DNA from: Zingiber officinale
Lineage: Eukaryota; Streptophyta; Magnoliopsida; Zingiberales; Zingiberaceae
Length of the DNA: 64,000 nt
Direction: 5' to 3'
Assembly: GCF_018446385.1 (NCBI RefSeq)
Contig: NW_024589893.1
Location: 27,840 to 91,839, forward strand
Position numbers and translations under genes: made by a program. Below are positions 13,056 through 25,950 of this stretch, piece by piece. A model generated the notes under the pieces. The model worked only from the letters and a program-made list of their open reading frames with translations. It searched no databases and was not told the DNA's origin. Within the stretch, counting starts at the first letter, position 1; each line of letters begins with the position of its first letter.

Positions 13056-14588
13056 CTATGGGATAGAGAAGATGCTCCTAGGAACCCAATACCTATTTGA
13101 GCTCATTGGGTTCACTAAATATTCACTAGGGATAACTTCCCTAGCAACCCTCCTAATGACCCTCTTAGGCTTTGAAGCCTTGGTCATTTGGGACTCATCA
13201 AGATCAACTCTAGGGGTGACTCCCCTTGTGACCTTGGTGGTGGTCTTCCTAGCCCTAGGTTTTGTTCCATAATCGAATGGAACATTGTGATAAGTGGGCT
13301 TGACCACTTGGGACTTAGATTTGTGACCCAAACCTTTCTTGTCCTTGGACTTGGGTTTTTGACCCTTAGACCCTAGAGTTGACTTCTCTAAATTTTTAAG
13401 GGCCTTTTCCAAAGTATCAAGTCTTGACCTCAAGATTTGATTCTCCTTCTCTAATACCTCAATTTTTAATTTGTCATTTTTCTTTGAGGTATTCCTAGGC
13501 ATATGTCTAGTAGTTTTGGGATTTCTACCTAGATTATCCTTAACCTTAGATGAGTTATTCCTAGGGTTGACATTTCTAGAGTTGTCCTTATTCAAGCTAA
13601 CATGTTTAGCACCTAAGCACATATATTGATTTCTATAATTAACATGCTTATCATTATTAGCAATTGCAATCAAACTACTAGCATGTGTTCTATTTGAATT
13701 GCAAAAGTGAGCCTTAGAGATTACCTTAGGGTTTGCCTTAGCTCCCCCTATCGATGTGCTCGTCTTCTTGTCCTTGTGAGGTTGCCTCCCCCTCGGACAT
13801 TGGCTCCGATAATGTCCCCTTCGCTTGCATTGGAAGCACACCACGTGCTCCTTGTTCTTGCGTATCGGGACTCCGGCTTCCTTGATCTTGGGCGCCGGTG
13901 GAGTCTTTCTAACCCTCTTTGGACATTTACTCTTATAATGTCCAAATTCCCTACACTCAAAGCACATTATGTGTAATTTGCTAGAAATTAAAATGCTTGA
14001 GTTACCTAGGTTTGAGGATGGATGAAAGCTCTCTTCTTCATCCCTTCCGGAGGTAGAAGCTTCTTCTTCTTGCTCCGTACTTGAGGAAGAACTCTCCTCT
14101 TCTTCTTTAGATGTTGAGTGGCCCTCAACTTCTAAATCCACATCTCCATGAAGTGAGCTACTTAGCTCACTTGACTCCTCTTCATTACTTGAAGTGGAGC
14201 TCCCCTCATGGAACTTGGCCAAATTGTTCCACAATTCCTTGGCATTGTTGTAACCACCTATCTTACACAATATATCGTTAGGTAATGAGAATTCAAATAT
14301 TTTCATTACCTCGTCGTTGACTAGGGATTGGTGGACTTGTTCCTTGGTCCACTTCTTCTTCTCTAGGGTTTCTCCTTTCTTTTCCATCGGAGGCTTGAAC
14401 CCTAATTGAACACAACTCCAATTTTCAAGGTTAGTCATAAGAAAATATTTCATTCTTACCTTCCAAAACGCGAAGTCGTCGTGATCGTAGAAAGGTGGAA
14501 TTGTGATGTCTTCTCCGAGTTGATCCATCTCTAGCTCGTGCTCCCCCGGGTGTTGATCCAACGAAGAGCGACCTCGCTCTGATACCAC
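13056..14588 (-). CDS. gag-like protein of the gag-only element (510 aa)
   Basis: A single open frame starting within bases of the primer site. The N-terminal part (about residues 25-130: PPFYDHDDFAFWKVRMKYFL, then CVQLGF and NAKELWNNLAKFHEG) matches Copia-lineage gag. An acidic, serine-rich stretch follows, then two CCHC zinc knuckles (CFECREFGHYKSKC and CFQCKRRGHYRSQC), a lysine-rich region and a short coiled-coil-like segment (LKIEVLEKENQILRSRLDTL). It would coat element RNA in particles. No enzyme domains follow. This is an element gene, not a host gene. Confidence 0.85.
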   Translation of the reverse strand: MVSERGRSSLDQHPGEHELEMDQLGEDITIPPFYDHDDFAFWKVRMKYFLMTNLENWSCVQLGFKPPMEKKGETLEKKKWTKEQVHQSLVNDEVMKIFEFSLPNDILCKIGGYNNAKELWNNLAKFHEGSSTSSNEEESSELSSSLHGDVDLEVEGHSTSKEEEESSSSSTEQEEEASTSGRDEEESFHPSSNLGNSSILISSKLHIMCFECREFGHYKSKCPKRVRKTPPAPKIKEAGVPIRKNKEHVVCFQCKRRGHYRSQCPRGRQPHKDKKTSTSIGGAKANPKVISKAHFCNSNRTHASSLIAIANNDKHVNYRNQYMCLGAKHVSLNKDNSRNVNPRNNSSKVKDNLGRNPKTTRHMPRNTSKKNDKLKIEVLEKENQILRSRLDTLEKALKNLEKSTLGSKGQKPKSKDKKGLGHKSKSQVVKPTYHNVPFDYGTKPRARKTTTKVTRGVTPRVDLDESQMTKASKPKRVIRRVAREVIPSEYLVNPMSSNRYWVPRSIFSIP

Positions 14589-14589
14589 T

Positions 14590-16307
14590 TGTTAGGATCC
14601 TTCGTACTGGGGTGTGAATAGCCGACCCCAATTGCTCGCGTTTCTTTCTACAAACTAGGGTTAGCGCAGCGGAAACTAAATGCAGAAAGAAAACAGGAGA
14701 AGAAGTCAAACCTCTACGCAAGGATGTAACGAGGTTCGGAGATGAAACTCCTACTCCTCGGCGTGTCCGTAAGGTGGACGAAGCCTATCAATCCGTCGGT
14801 GGATGAGTCCCCGGAAAACCGGCTAAATCAAACTCCTTGTGGGTGGAGAAACCTCGCCACAATCACTTGCAACAGCAAGCTAAGAGTACAAGAGAATAGC
14901 AAGAACAAAATACAACAGGAATGTAAACACAGTAGCTTGCCTTCTCGTCGACTGGGGTCCCGGATGAAGTAGCAACTTCACGGACAGATGCAACAAGCAA
15001 CTCAGCAGCAGCTGATCCAGTCGTGGAATGAAGCTCACACGAAGCTTCGACAAGGAGGAGCTCAACAAAGCTCAAGCACAACAACACTTCGCAACAGGAA
15101 GGAAGAAGAAGAGGTTCTCGCGCAGCAGCAGTCCCGGGCGGAAGACCTGTTTCGCTTGGCCGAGATCCTGGACCGATCAGTGACATCCCTCTGCTACTGT
15201 TGATGGTGACACTCGGCTGACCTTCTTTCATCCTCTCGTCGCCCGATGGATCGGTGTCGATCTCGTCGATCAGGAGATGGGGGATGACGGTGATATCCTC
15301 TGGTGCCGATCGACTCCGATCGGTGCCAGACCACGGTAGTCTCACGTGATATGCGTCGCAACTACTGATCGGTCACCGGACCGATCAGAATATTCTCGGA
15401 TCACTGGATCGATCACCAGATCGATCCAGCTCATGGTTTTCGCCCAAACCAAGTCCAAACCAACATCCGGTCAATCTTGACCTATTGGTACATTGCGCCT
15501 AGCATCCGGTCACTCCCTCGACCTGCTAGGACTCCCCGCTAAGTGTCCGGTCAATCCCTTTGACCCACTTAGACTTTTCTCTCCGTACCAAGTATCGGGT
15601 CACTCCTATGACCTACTTGGACTTCCCATCACCAGATGTCCGATCACCCTCGATCCATCTGGATTTTCCCTTGCCCGGCTTCACTCACCAGGATTTCCAC
15701 ACTGCCTAACATCCCAGTTAGGACTTTCTCACTGCCTGGCTTCATTCACCAGGACTTTCCAACTGCCTAATATCCCAGTTAGGACTTTCTCATTCACCTA
15801 GCTTCACTCACTAGGATTTTCACCTGGATTCACTCACCAGGATTTCCCGACTGTCTGGCTTCACTCACCAGGACTTTTCCCCGTGCCAAACTCCCTGTTT
15901 GGACTTTCCCCGTGCCAAGCCTCCATACTTGGACTTTCCGCGTGCCAAGCTCCTGCTTGGACTTTTCCCCGTGCCAAGTCTCCGTACTTGGACTTTTCCA
16001 GTGCCAAGTCTCCATACTTGGACTTTTCGCGTGCCAAGCTCCCTGCTTGGACTTTTCCCGAATCAGGTCAACCAAGTCAACCTTGACTTACAGTTGAACC
16101 AATAATCTCCCAAACATCTATTCTTGTCCCATATCAAGAATAGAACTCTCTCACGAGTGTCAAACATCAACATGCAACTCAACTAGGTCAACCTTGACCT
16201 AAGGTTGCACCAACAATCTTCCCAAGTCAAACATCAAAATACAACTCGAGTCAAGTCACCTCGAGTCGGGTCAACCAGGTCAACCTTGACCTAAGGTTGC
16301 ACCAACA
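14590..16307 (-). repeat. 5' LTR of the gag-only element (1,718 bp)
   Basis: Starts TGTTAGGATCC right beside the primer site and ends GCACCAACA right before the CTTTG duplication. It holds the second copy of the hairpin array (15460-16050). The block at about 15090-15370 is unlike the matching block of the other LTR, although both flanks are almost identical. Confidence 0.9.
15460..16050. repeat. second copy of the stem-loop array
   Basis: The same order of units as 10395-11011, inside the other LTR. It lacks one CCTGG/CCAGG unit and shows a few single-base differences, one of which weakens the arm pairing of the first unit. Confidence 0.85.
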
Positions 16308-18745
16308 CTTTGTACCTTGATCACCTCTAAATTATTTTTGAGAAACTAAAGGTAGAACACTTGTTCGTAAACAATAAGAAGTGTTCATGGCCTTAGTTTT
16401 GTTTCTTGGATTTATAGTGTCTACTGATGGTGTTCGTGCAGATCCATCAAAGATAGACACAATCTTAAAGTGATAGTAGCCAAAAATCATTCACAACGTC
16501 CAAAGTTTCCATGGATTGGTCTCTTTCTACCGTCGATTCATCCAGAATTTCAGCACCTTGATTGCTTGCGAGTTCATATGGACTGAAGCGGCTACGACTA
16601 GTTTTCAACTAGTGAAGCAAAAGATAATCGAAGCACCCGTTCTAACACTTCCAGATTTTGATAAACTATTTGAAGTAAATTGTAGTGCATCTAGAATTGT
16701 TGTCGATGGTGTTCTAAGTGAATCGAGACGCCCTATTGCCTTCTTCAACGAAAAACTATCCGATGCCAAGAAAAAATACTCTACCTATGACTTGAATTCT
16801 GCGCTGTTGTGCATTCATTAAAGCATTGACGTCATTATCTTGTGCATAAAGAATTTATCTTGTTCATTGATTATGAGACTTTAAAGTACATCAACAACTA
16901 ACACAAGTTAAGTAGTCGACACGCCAAGTAGCTAAACTATTTGCAGGAGTTTACCTTCACGTTAAAGCATCAATCAAGGAGTCTCAATCGCATTGTGGAT
17001 GCTTTAAGTTGCCATTCTTCCCTATTTACTACCAGGATCATTATAGTTGTCAGCTTTGGATCTTTCCCTGCTTTAAGTTGCAATGATTTTATTCTACACA
17101 ATGGTTATATATTTTGTGGAATATGATTATGCATTCCAGACGGTTCCTTAAGGCAGCACACTATCAGTGAATTGCATAATGAGGAATAGCTCGGTCAAGA
17201 TAAGACATTAGCTCTCATCTCGTCCGACTTCTATTGCCCCAAGCTAACCAGTAAAGTAGCTCATTTTGTGGATCGTTGCTTTGTCTGCCAGCAATCTAAG
17301 GGAACCCTCACCAATGCTGATTTGTATACTCCCTTACCAATTCCCGAAACCCCTTGGTGCGAGGTCAATATGGATTTCATATTAGGTTTACCTCACAGCC
17401 AATGGATTGTAGATTCTATTCTAATTGTGGTGGGATGATTCTTCAAGATGGCTCACTTTGTGGTGTGTTGAAAAATCATAGATGTTGTTTGTAATGCCAC
17501 CCTCTTCTTCAAAGAGATTGTGCATTTACATGGTATTCCTCAAACTATCACTTCATATTATACTATTAATTTTGCTAATCAATTTAGGAAGAATTTATGA
17601 GAAAAGCTAGGGACAAAGCTAAACTTCAGCAACACCTATCACCCTCAGACGGATTGTCAAATCGAGGTAGTGAACCAAAGCTTAGTAAATCTTCTGAGAT
17701 GTCTCATAGGAACCAAACTAAAGCAATGAAATCTTGTTTTACCACAAACAAAATTTGTATACAACAAATCAAAGAACAGGACCACCGGTTTGAGCCTTTA
17801 CACTACAAAAAAACTACAATTTAGGGACGAATATTTGGAACGAATAATATTCGATGCAAATTTGCAACAGGTTTTGCAACGAAAACAAAATTTGTCGCTA
17901 ATTAGCAACTAAAATAGCAATGAAATAAATTCGTCGGATATTAGCAACAAATATATTTTCGTCGCAGAATTCGTTGTTAATCAGCGTCGAAATATAAAAT
18001 TTGTTGGAAAATTTATGCAATTTTGCGACAAATCTCTGGATTTGTTGCTAATTTCCAACAAATATATATTCGTCACCAAATTTGTCGCAAATTAGGAACG
18101 AAATTTCAAATTCGTCCCTAATTTTTTTTAGGTTAGACTTTTAAAAATTGGAAGATGACCATAGAGAGCTCAGAATGACACAAAACAAGTTTCTATGGAC
18201 TCGTATCGATCTCCTGATCTTATTAGTAGGGTAAAACATATTTTTATACAAATACACTGATGTTTATAAATTTTTTACACCGAACGAGCAATAAATATTT
18301 TATCTTCCAATTTTTAAAAGTCTAACCCAAAAAAAAATTAGGGACGAATTTAAAATTTTATCCCTAATTTGGGACGAACTTCAGAGTTCGCCCTAGATTA
18401 GGGACAAATTTCTACATTCGTTGCAAAATTTATTTTTTTTCTAAAATCAAAATAAATACGTATAAAATACGGAAGGTGGACCTACAGAGTTCGGAATCGC
18501 ACGAAACAAGTTCCTATGGGTTTGTATCGATCTCCCAATCACAATGATGGCCACAAATATTTTATAAAACTTTTTAATCGTAATAATAATTGGACGGAGT
18601 CTATAACTATAAGCCTTAAGACTTGGCTTAAAAAGAGTTAGAGTTTGAAAATGGTTAGGTGATTTTGATATCCAAAAATCACTCACCTATATATTGTGTG
18701 AAAAAAAATGTTTGAGGCCATCATTGTGATCGGGTGATCGATACT

Positions 18746-19620
18746 TGTAATAAATGTAATAGAACTAATTACGCTAATACAGTAATCTATAATTGCACCA
18801 ATAAATGAACGAGCATGCAATAAACTTTAATAACAGTAAGGGTTAAGAAATTGTGTATCTCCGGTCGAAGCGTCGGACGTGCCGATTGTCTTTAGAGAAT
18901 TGATTGCCGCCCACGATGCAGAGGTTCTCCGGCAAAATCCTCCCAAGATCCGACAACCACTCGCGTCGCTCGTAGGTGCACTCCAAAACAAGCGCCGCAC
19001 TCGGACTCAACCTCAGATCGCGAACCAAGCCTCAGAACTCAGAATAAGGCAGAACAAGGGGAGAGAAGAAGAAGCTGAAGGCAGAAGAAATGCTTTGCTT
19101 CGGTGTGTTTTTCAGAAGGAACAGAGGAAGTGTATTTATACACTTCGAAACAGCGCACGCACCAAAGTGTACGTCGCTTTGCTCCTTCACGCGAACAGAA
19201 CCGCGTCTCTTCGTTCACGCGGACAGAAACAGTGCATCGCGCTGTTTTGATTCCTCACGCGGCGCGGAAAAGGACCGAACCGGAATAGATAAATCAGGCA
19301 ACAAAACCGAATGGAGTGAACCAAACCGGACTGGCAAAAACAGACCGGGCCGCTCGTAAGCGCGAGGCCCACGAGCTGGGGATTTGTACCCCCCCCCTGC
19401 GCCCGATAATCACGTACGTGATGCCCGGTTTATGGATTTCTGGCTCGAACCCCCCAAATCCATTCGATTTGGGCTTGGCCCGCGCATGCGTGTAGGCCTC
19501 CCTTATCATTGCTAAGCAAGGATGGAAGGATTCCATATATAAGGACTTCCAAAGTTCTTAGCTTGGCAATGTGGGACTAAAAACTAAAGGGAGGGGAATA
19601 GTTTGAATTACAATTCAACA
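18746..19620 (-). repeat. 3' LTR of the Copia element (875 bp)
   Basis: Plus-strand ends TGTAATAAATG and AATTCAACA, the same as in the split 5' LTR at 24175-24585 and 34122-34586. Left flank ATACT is the target duplication. Confidence 0.9.
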
Positions 19621-20229
19621 ATCCCCCACTAATTCAAATTATTTTAGAAGAAAAGAAAGATATGTTCTGAGGCTTGGTTGCAATGAGCTTTCAGTGAAAA
19701 TACCTTCCGGTTTGAATTTTCACCTAAGTACACCAATCTTATTCACATAGGTTTGAAGAGAACTGAGTCTTGATCTTAAACCTTTTATATATGTGAAGAT
19801 CAATTGGTAACAACTCATCACTGGCGACGGTTGAATCCTTCTAGGTTGGTGCATTACGGTCATGCCACCGAATCTTGTTTCATAAGTGCTAAGGAGAGTT
19901 GCCTAGACCCCCCACACTGCGGCCTCACAGTTACACTTACATAGGTGAGTTCTCCAAGGATGTACTGCAAGCATCCTGTCATTAAGACCTTGAACTCATT
20001 AAGAGCTCCTAAGCTCATCCTTACTAGCAGTCAAGCATCTATCCAGAGAAGAGACTATGAGATTACATCTCAATCAATTTGATGCTTACGTTTCACCCTT
20101 ATAGCTTGTTTGTACCACATTAAACCTACTTTTTGGGATCTCCAATTAGATAGGTTGGGTTGCCGCTATAGATGAAACCAGGATAGACCTCAGTCTCATT
20201 CCCTTACTGGATCTCTTAATTTTCTCATA

Positions 20230-23200
20230 ATCAAGTCCTTTAGTGAGTGGGTCAGCAATATTATCTTTTGAACTTACAAAGTCCAATGACACCACTCCAA
20301 GAGACACTAGCTCACGAATAGACTTTAATCTTATTCGTACATGTCTCTTCTATTTCTGGTTATACTTGGAGCTTCTAATCTGAGATATTGTTGTTTGATT
20401 ATCACAGTGTACTGAAATTGAAGGTATTGGCTTCATCATCAAGGGAATTCAGAAAGAAGACCCTTAAGCCAATCAGCTTCAGTTACTGTGGTATCCAAAG
20501 CACACAATTCTGCCTCAGATGTAGACCGGGTTATAATCGTCTGTTTAACAGACCTCCAAGCAACTGCACCGCCTCCAAGTGTAAAGACATAACCAGTAAC
20601 GCCTTTACACTCAGCAGTGTCAGCTATTCAACTGGCATCACTATATCCCTCCAGGACTGTAGGGAATCTCTCATACCACAAGCCCAAGGATATAGTGCCT
20701 TTCAGATATCTGAGTACTCTATCTAATGCATCCCAATGCGTTCTATCCGGACAGCTGGTAAACCTGCTCAATTTCGATATAGCAAAAGAAATATCAGGTC
20801 TAGAATAATTTGCTAAATACATTAGACTACCTATTATTTGTGAGTATCTTAATTGAGACACTGCCACACCACTCTTATTCTTGTGGAGAGTTTTTGAAGG
20901 ATCATAGGGTGTGACTACAGATTTAACTTGGCTATAGCCATATTTCTCTAATACTCTCTCAATATAGAGTGATTGAGAAATTGCTATTCCATCAGTTGAA
21001 CGAGTCAACTTCAGTCCTAAAATCATATCAGCACAACTCATATCCTTCATATCAAACTTACCACTTAAGAAGGTCTTAGTCTCATTAATAATAGAAATGT
21101 TAGAACCAAACAGTAGAATATCATCTACATACAAACATAAGATAATACAATTATCACCTTTCATTTTAGCATATACACATTTATCAGAGTCATTCATTTC
21201 AAAGCCAAATGATAACATAGCTCTATCAAATTTTTCGTGTCACTGCTTTGGGGCTTGCTTCAAACCATAAAGAGATTTGACTAACCTACAGACTTTGTTC
21301 TCATTTCCAGAAACTACATATCCCTCTGGTTGATTCATATATATCTCTTCTTCAAGATCTCCATTAAGGAATGCCGTTTTGATATCCATTTGATGGACCT
21401 CAAGATGATATATGGACGCCAATGCTATTAACACTCGGATTGTAGTAATTCTGGTAACAGGAGAATAAGTGTCAAAATAGTCAATCCCTTCTTTCTATTT
21501 GAATCCCTTAGCAACTAGGCGGGCTTTGAATTTATCTACTGACCCATCAGGTTTTAGGTTTCTTTTAAACATCCATTTACATCCTATAGTGTTACACCCA
21601 GGAAGTAAATCTACCAACTCCCAAGTGGCATTAGAGATAATAGAGTCCATTTCACTTTTAATGGCCTCTTTACAGTGCTTAGCTTCAGGAGAAGCCATAG
21701 CATCTCTATATGTCACAGGGTCACCTTCTATATTATAGGTGATAAAGTCCTGGCCTAAATCCGTAGACACACGTTGCCTCTTGCTCCTTCTCGATTCTGT
21801 ATACTCACTAGATTCATCTAGTCTAGAGTGACTTGAGGAAGGTGTACCCACTACGGATAATGGTACCTCTACGGAAGAAGGCTCATTTCTAGTAGAAATA
21901 CTAGATTGAGGTGTTCTCGTCTTCATAGGAAATATATCCTCAAAAAATGTAGCATCGCGAAGTTCTACAATAGTATTTGCATCTATTCCAGGAATTTCTG
22001 ATTTAATAATCAGGAACCTATATGCAATACTATTTTGAGCATAACCCAAGAAGATACCATCTACGGTCTTTGGACCAAGTTTTTTCCTTCTGTGTTCAGG
22101 TACTAGTACCTTTGCCAGGCACCCCCACACTTTAAGGTATTTCAAACTTGTCCTTCGGCCTTTCCAAAGCTCATATGGGGTTTTATCCCTTGACTTCATT
22201 GGGACTCTATTTAGCACATGGCATGCAGTGTATAGAGCTTCCCCCCACATAAAGTTGGGTAACCCAGAACTGCCTAACATGGAATTAATCATATCTTCAA
22301 GGTTTCGATTTTTCTGTTCTGCTATACCGTTGGATTGAGGACTATATGGAGCAATTACCTCATGGATTATGCCTGTATCTTGACAAAATTTTTGAAACAG
22401 GTTCGAGGTAAATTCTCCACCTCTATCAGACCTTAACCTCTTAATAGTTTTATCGGTTTGATTCTCAGCTTCAGATTTAAAAATCATAAATTTATCTAAA
22501 GCTTCATCCTTGATTTTTACAAATAAACATAACAATAACGAGAGTGGTCATCAATGAAGGTAATGAAATACCTTTTATGGTCTCTCGTTATTACACCGTT
22601 AAACTCACAACAGTCAGTATGAATCAATTCTAAAATATCAGAATATCTATCAACTGATTTGAAGGGTTTACGAGGTTGTTTATATTGCACACAAATTTCA
22701 CATTTTTTCTTATCATTTATAGCATGCTTAGGGATCATGTCAAGATTCATCATCCTTTTTACGGTATTAAAATTGACATGTCCTAATCTATCATGCCACA
22801 GATCATAAGACTCAATGTTATATGAACAACCAATATCAGAAGATTTATTTAAAGTAGCATTTTCTACATTGAGTTTAAATAAACCTTCATTAAGGTAACC
22901 TTTTCCAATAAAGGTTCCTAAATGTAATATTATAACTTTATTACATTTAAAGTTCAACTCATAACCAGCACGGACTAACTTTGATCCGCTAATTAAATTT
23001 CGACGGACAGCTGGAACATGATGCACCTCATGCAGTGACAGGACTTTTCCAGAGGTAAACCTCAGGTCAACTTGTCCTATCCCAAACACCCTGGCTGCAG
23101 AATGGTTCCCCATGGTCACGGAAGTGCCTTCAATTATCTGATAAGTAAGGAAGGCTGAGCGATCAGCACAACAGTGTACATTAGCACCTGTATCAACTAA

Positions 23201-24163
23201 CCATTTATTGGGTTGATAGATCAAGTTTAGTTCAGGTTTGAAGGTAACAAACCTATCGCTGGTGTCGTCACTAGCAGTCACGACATTTACTTGTGCCTTG
23301 GACGTATTGCTTTGGTTTTTCTCCTTGTCCTTTCGCTTAGGGCAGAATTTGTCATAATGCCCAACCTGTCCACATGCCCAGCAAGGCTTAGGTTTGGTTC
23401 CAGTTTTCTTTTGAACCTTTGGGTTGGGTTTCATCTTGTTTTTCATTTTCTGATTTTTGAATTTCTTCTTGTCAGATGAGACTACTACATTCGCCTTTGG
23501 AATAAAATCCATGGGCATTCTTGTATCATCATTTTTATGTTGCTTCCGATGTTCTTCTTCGATATTTAAGGCAATCATCAAATCTTCGAGAGAGATTTTA
23601 CCTCTCCGATGTTTAAGAGTCATGCCAAAATCTTCCCAACTCGGAGGCAATTTTTCAATGATTGACAAGACCTGAAATTTTTCAGGTAATGGCATATCTC
23701 CTTCAGCAAGACCATGAATTTGGACTTGGAATTCATGTGTCTGCTCTATCACAGATTTGCCTTCAACCATTTTGAAGTTTAGGAATTTTGCCACAGTGTA
23801 CTTTTCTAAACCAGAATCTTCAGAATTGTATTTTTTATCCAAAGATTTCCACAGCTCTTTAGCTGAAGCGGTTGAACAGTACACATCAAATAGTGCGTCT
23901 AAGAGGGCAGATAGGATTCTCCCATGGCAGAGATAATCCCTTTGCTTAAACCTCTCTAAGGTAGCACTACGGGCAGGTTCCTCTTCATTGGGTGAAGGAG
24001 GGTCTGTTTCTATAACGGAGAATAGCCCTAGCGTAGTAAGCCAAAATTTCATTCGTTGTTGCCAACGTCTGAAGTTTTGCCCGAAAAATCTTTCGGGTCG
24101 GGCGCTAGCCTCATCAGACCCCGTTACCCTATCGTTCATCATGTTTATTGATGCTACAATCAA
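20230..24163 (-). CDS. Copia gag-pol region (broken)
   Basis: Recognisable parts in order: gag core (WQQRMKFWLTTLG), CCHC knuckle CWACGQVGHYDKFC, protease motif VDTGANVHCC, the GAG-pre-integrase H-H/C-C zinc site (WHDRLGHVN, KKCEICVQYK), integrase core with FIDDHSRYCYVYL, reverse transcriptase with LYVDDILLFGS, and RNase H. The frames are near intact but the polyprotein is not continuous. It is the coding part of the element at 18746-34586. Confidence 0.85.
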
Positions 24164-24174
24164 TTCTCTAAAAT

Positions 24175-24585
24175 TGTAATAAATGTAATAGAACTAATTA
24201 CGCTAATACAGTAATCTATAATTGCACCAATAAATGAACGAGCATGCAATAAACTTTAATAACAGTAAGGGTTAAGAAATTGTGTATCTCCGGTCGAAGC
24301 GTCGGACGTGCCGACTGTTTTTAGAGAATTGATTGCCGCCCACGGTGCAGAGGCTCTCCGGCAAAATCCTCCCAAGATCCGACAACCGCTCACGTCGCTC
24401 GTAGGTGCACTCCAAAACGAGCGCCGCACTCGGACTCAACCTCAGATCGCGAACCAAGCCTCAGAACTCAGAACAAGGCAGAACAAGGGGAGAGAAGAAG
24501 AAGCTGAAGGCAGAAAATGCTTTGCTTCGGTGTGTTTTTCAGAAGGAACGGAGGAAGTGTATTTATAAACTTCGAAACAGCGCAC
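24175..24585 (-). repeat. 5' LTR of the Copia element, first part
   Basis: Matches 18746-19160. It stops at CGCAC, where the Athila-type element begins. The rest of this LTR is at 34122-34586 after the second CGCAC. Confidence 0.9.
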
Positions 24586-25950
24586 TGATAAACCCGATTT
24601 TGTCGTGATTTGGGTATCAAATAATTTCACCGAACTCCTTTCTACACTAATGCAGCATAGGATGACTCGGATCGTCTCTCTCAATGAATGTAAACAGTAG
24701 GATGATAGTCTTAGGATCAATTATTGTTGGCTTGGGTTTTCTAGACAAATTGGAATTTAAGAAATGACTTATGAACAAATAGAAGAAATAAGAACCAAAA
24801 TTTATGCTACATTTGCAAATTCAATTCATGGAAAGTAACAAGAAAGGAATCTACTAATCTAAACTACTGCACTGAAAGAAATAGTAACCAAGAATAGCCT
24901 ATTGCAACCATTAAGCAAACCTAAACTGTTTAGACATCAAGAACAGTACTCTTAACCGAAGGTTTCAAAGCAATAGCAAGAGAATTTGAATCAACTATGC
25001 ATTGATCAACTACAACAAACTAAAATTCAAACAGAGATAAAGACATTATCATTTAGAGGATTCAAACTAATCAAATTGGAGAAACCCTAGATTAGATTTG
25101 ATGTGCGTCGGATGAAGAACTCGGCAATGAAGACAAACAGAATAACTTGGCATTGTTGATGATCGGAAAAGCTTCAATCAGAGATGGATGCGGAGCTTCA
25201 AGAAAGAAAGATAACCAGTCGGAAGACGAAGGAATCGGCTCAACCCACCGAATTGCTTCTCCTTCTTTGCTTCTTCTTCCTCGCACGAAGTCGCGGCAGA
25301 AATTGGTGTTCAGATGGTTGAGATGGCATCGCCAGCTGGAAGATGGGTGATGATCGGAGGAAGGGAAACGCCCTTGACCTCAGCAACTCGCCGGCGGTGG
25401 AATGGATCCAGATCAAGATCGTCGGAGCGCCCTCCTCTGTCTTTGACGCGAAGGAACTGTAGAAGTTCCCCCGAATACTGTAGCTTCTCATCCCTTTAAA
25501 TCTAATCTCAGTTCTGTGATGGACGGCTGTGATTATTCTGCCTCTGATCCAACGGTGAATCTTAATCTAAATTTGATCCAAAGGTTCAAATCTTCATCAA
25601 GGGACCTGATCTACTCTCTCCTAGCTCGGATGGACCAAATCTTCAATGGATGGCTTAGATCTCTCTTAATCTTGAATGGACGATCCAGATTACTCCAGAG
25701 CTTGATCTCTTCATTTAAGCTTGGATTCGTGTTCAATCTGGTTTGGTCAACCTCGGATCCATTCCCTTGATGCCTACAAAGAATATAACCAAATATTAGC
25801 ATCAAATACCACAAATATGATATAATTTGCAATTAGGTCCATAAATGGCTCTAACTCATGAAACATGGTGTAAACATGACTTTAACATATGAGAAGATTA
25901 AAATGTATGCCTATATGGATCAAAATGTCATAACAAAATGATAGTTATCA
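24586..25950 (-). repeat. 3' LTR of the Athila-type element
   Basis: 1,365 bp, plus-strand ends TGATAAACCCG and GATAGTTATCA. Nearly identical to 32752-34116. Confidence 0.93.

Larger units (their letters stand above)
9453..16307 (-). mobile_element. gag-only LTR retrotransposon (TR-GAG type)
   Basis: A 6.86-kb minus-strand element with two long direct terminal repeats (9453-11268 and 14590-16307), flanked by the five-base duplication CTTTG (9448-9452 and 16308-16312). In element order: 5' LTR, primer site TGGTATCAGAGC near 14577-14588, one long gag frame (14588-13056), about 1.8 kb of non-coding sequence, a purine tract AAAAAGGGGGAGAT ending at about 11269, and the 3' LTR. There is no protease, reverse transcriptase or integrase, so it must have moved with enzymes made by another element. 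Outside one replaced block the LTRs differ by roughly 1%, pointing to a few hundred thousand years at usual grass rates. It looks structurally whole for its class. Confidence 0.9.

Noticed and set aside
9617-16105. Paired identical short frames in both LTRs of the gag-only element, including proline- and serine-rich repeats
   Set aside because: They are translations of LTR repeats and hairpin units, present in both LTRs and with no known domain.
19381-19550. Possible gene exon in GC-rich DNA of the Copia LTR
   Set aside because: The same sequence recurs in the other LTR at 34345-34515, so it is part of the repeat.
25092-25770. Short frames in the Athila-type LTR, repeated near 33258-33936
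   Set aside because: They duplicate with the LTR and have no recognisable domain.
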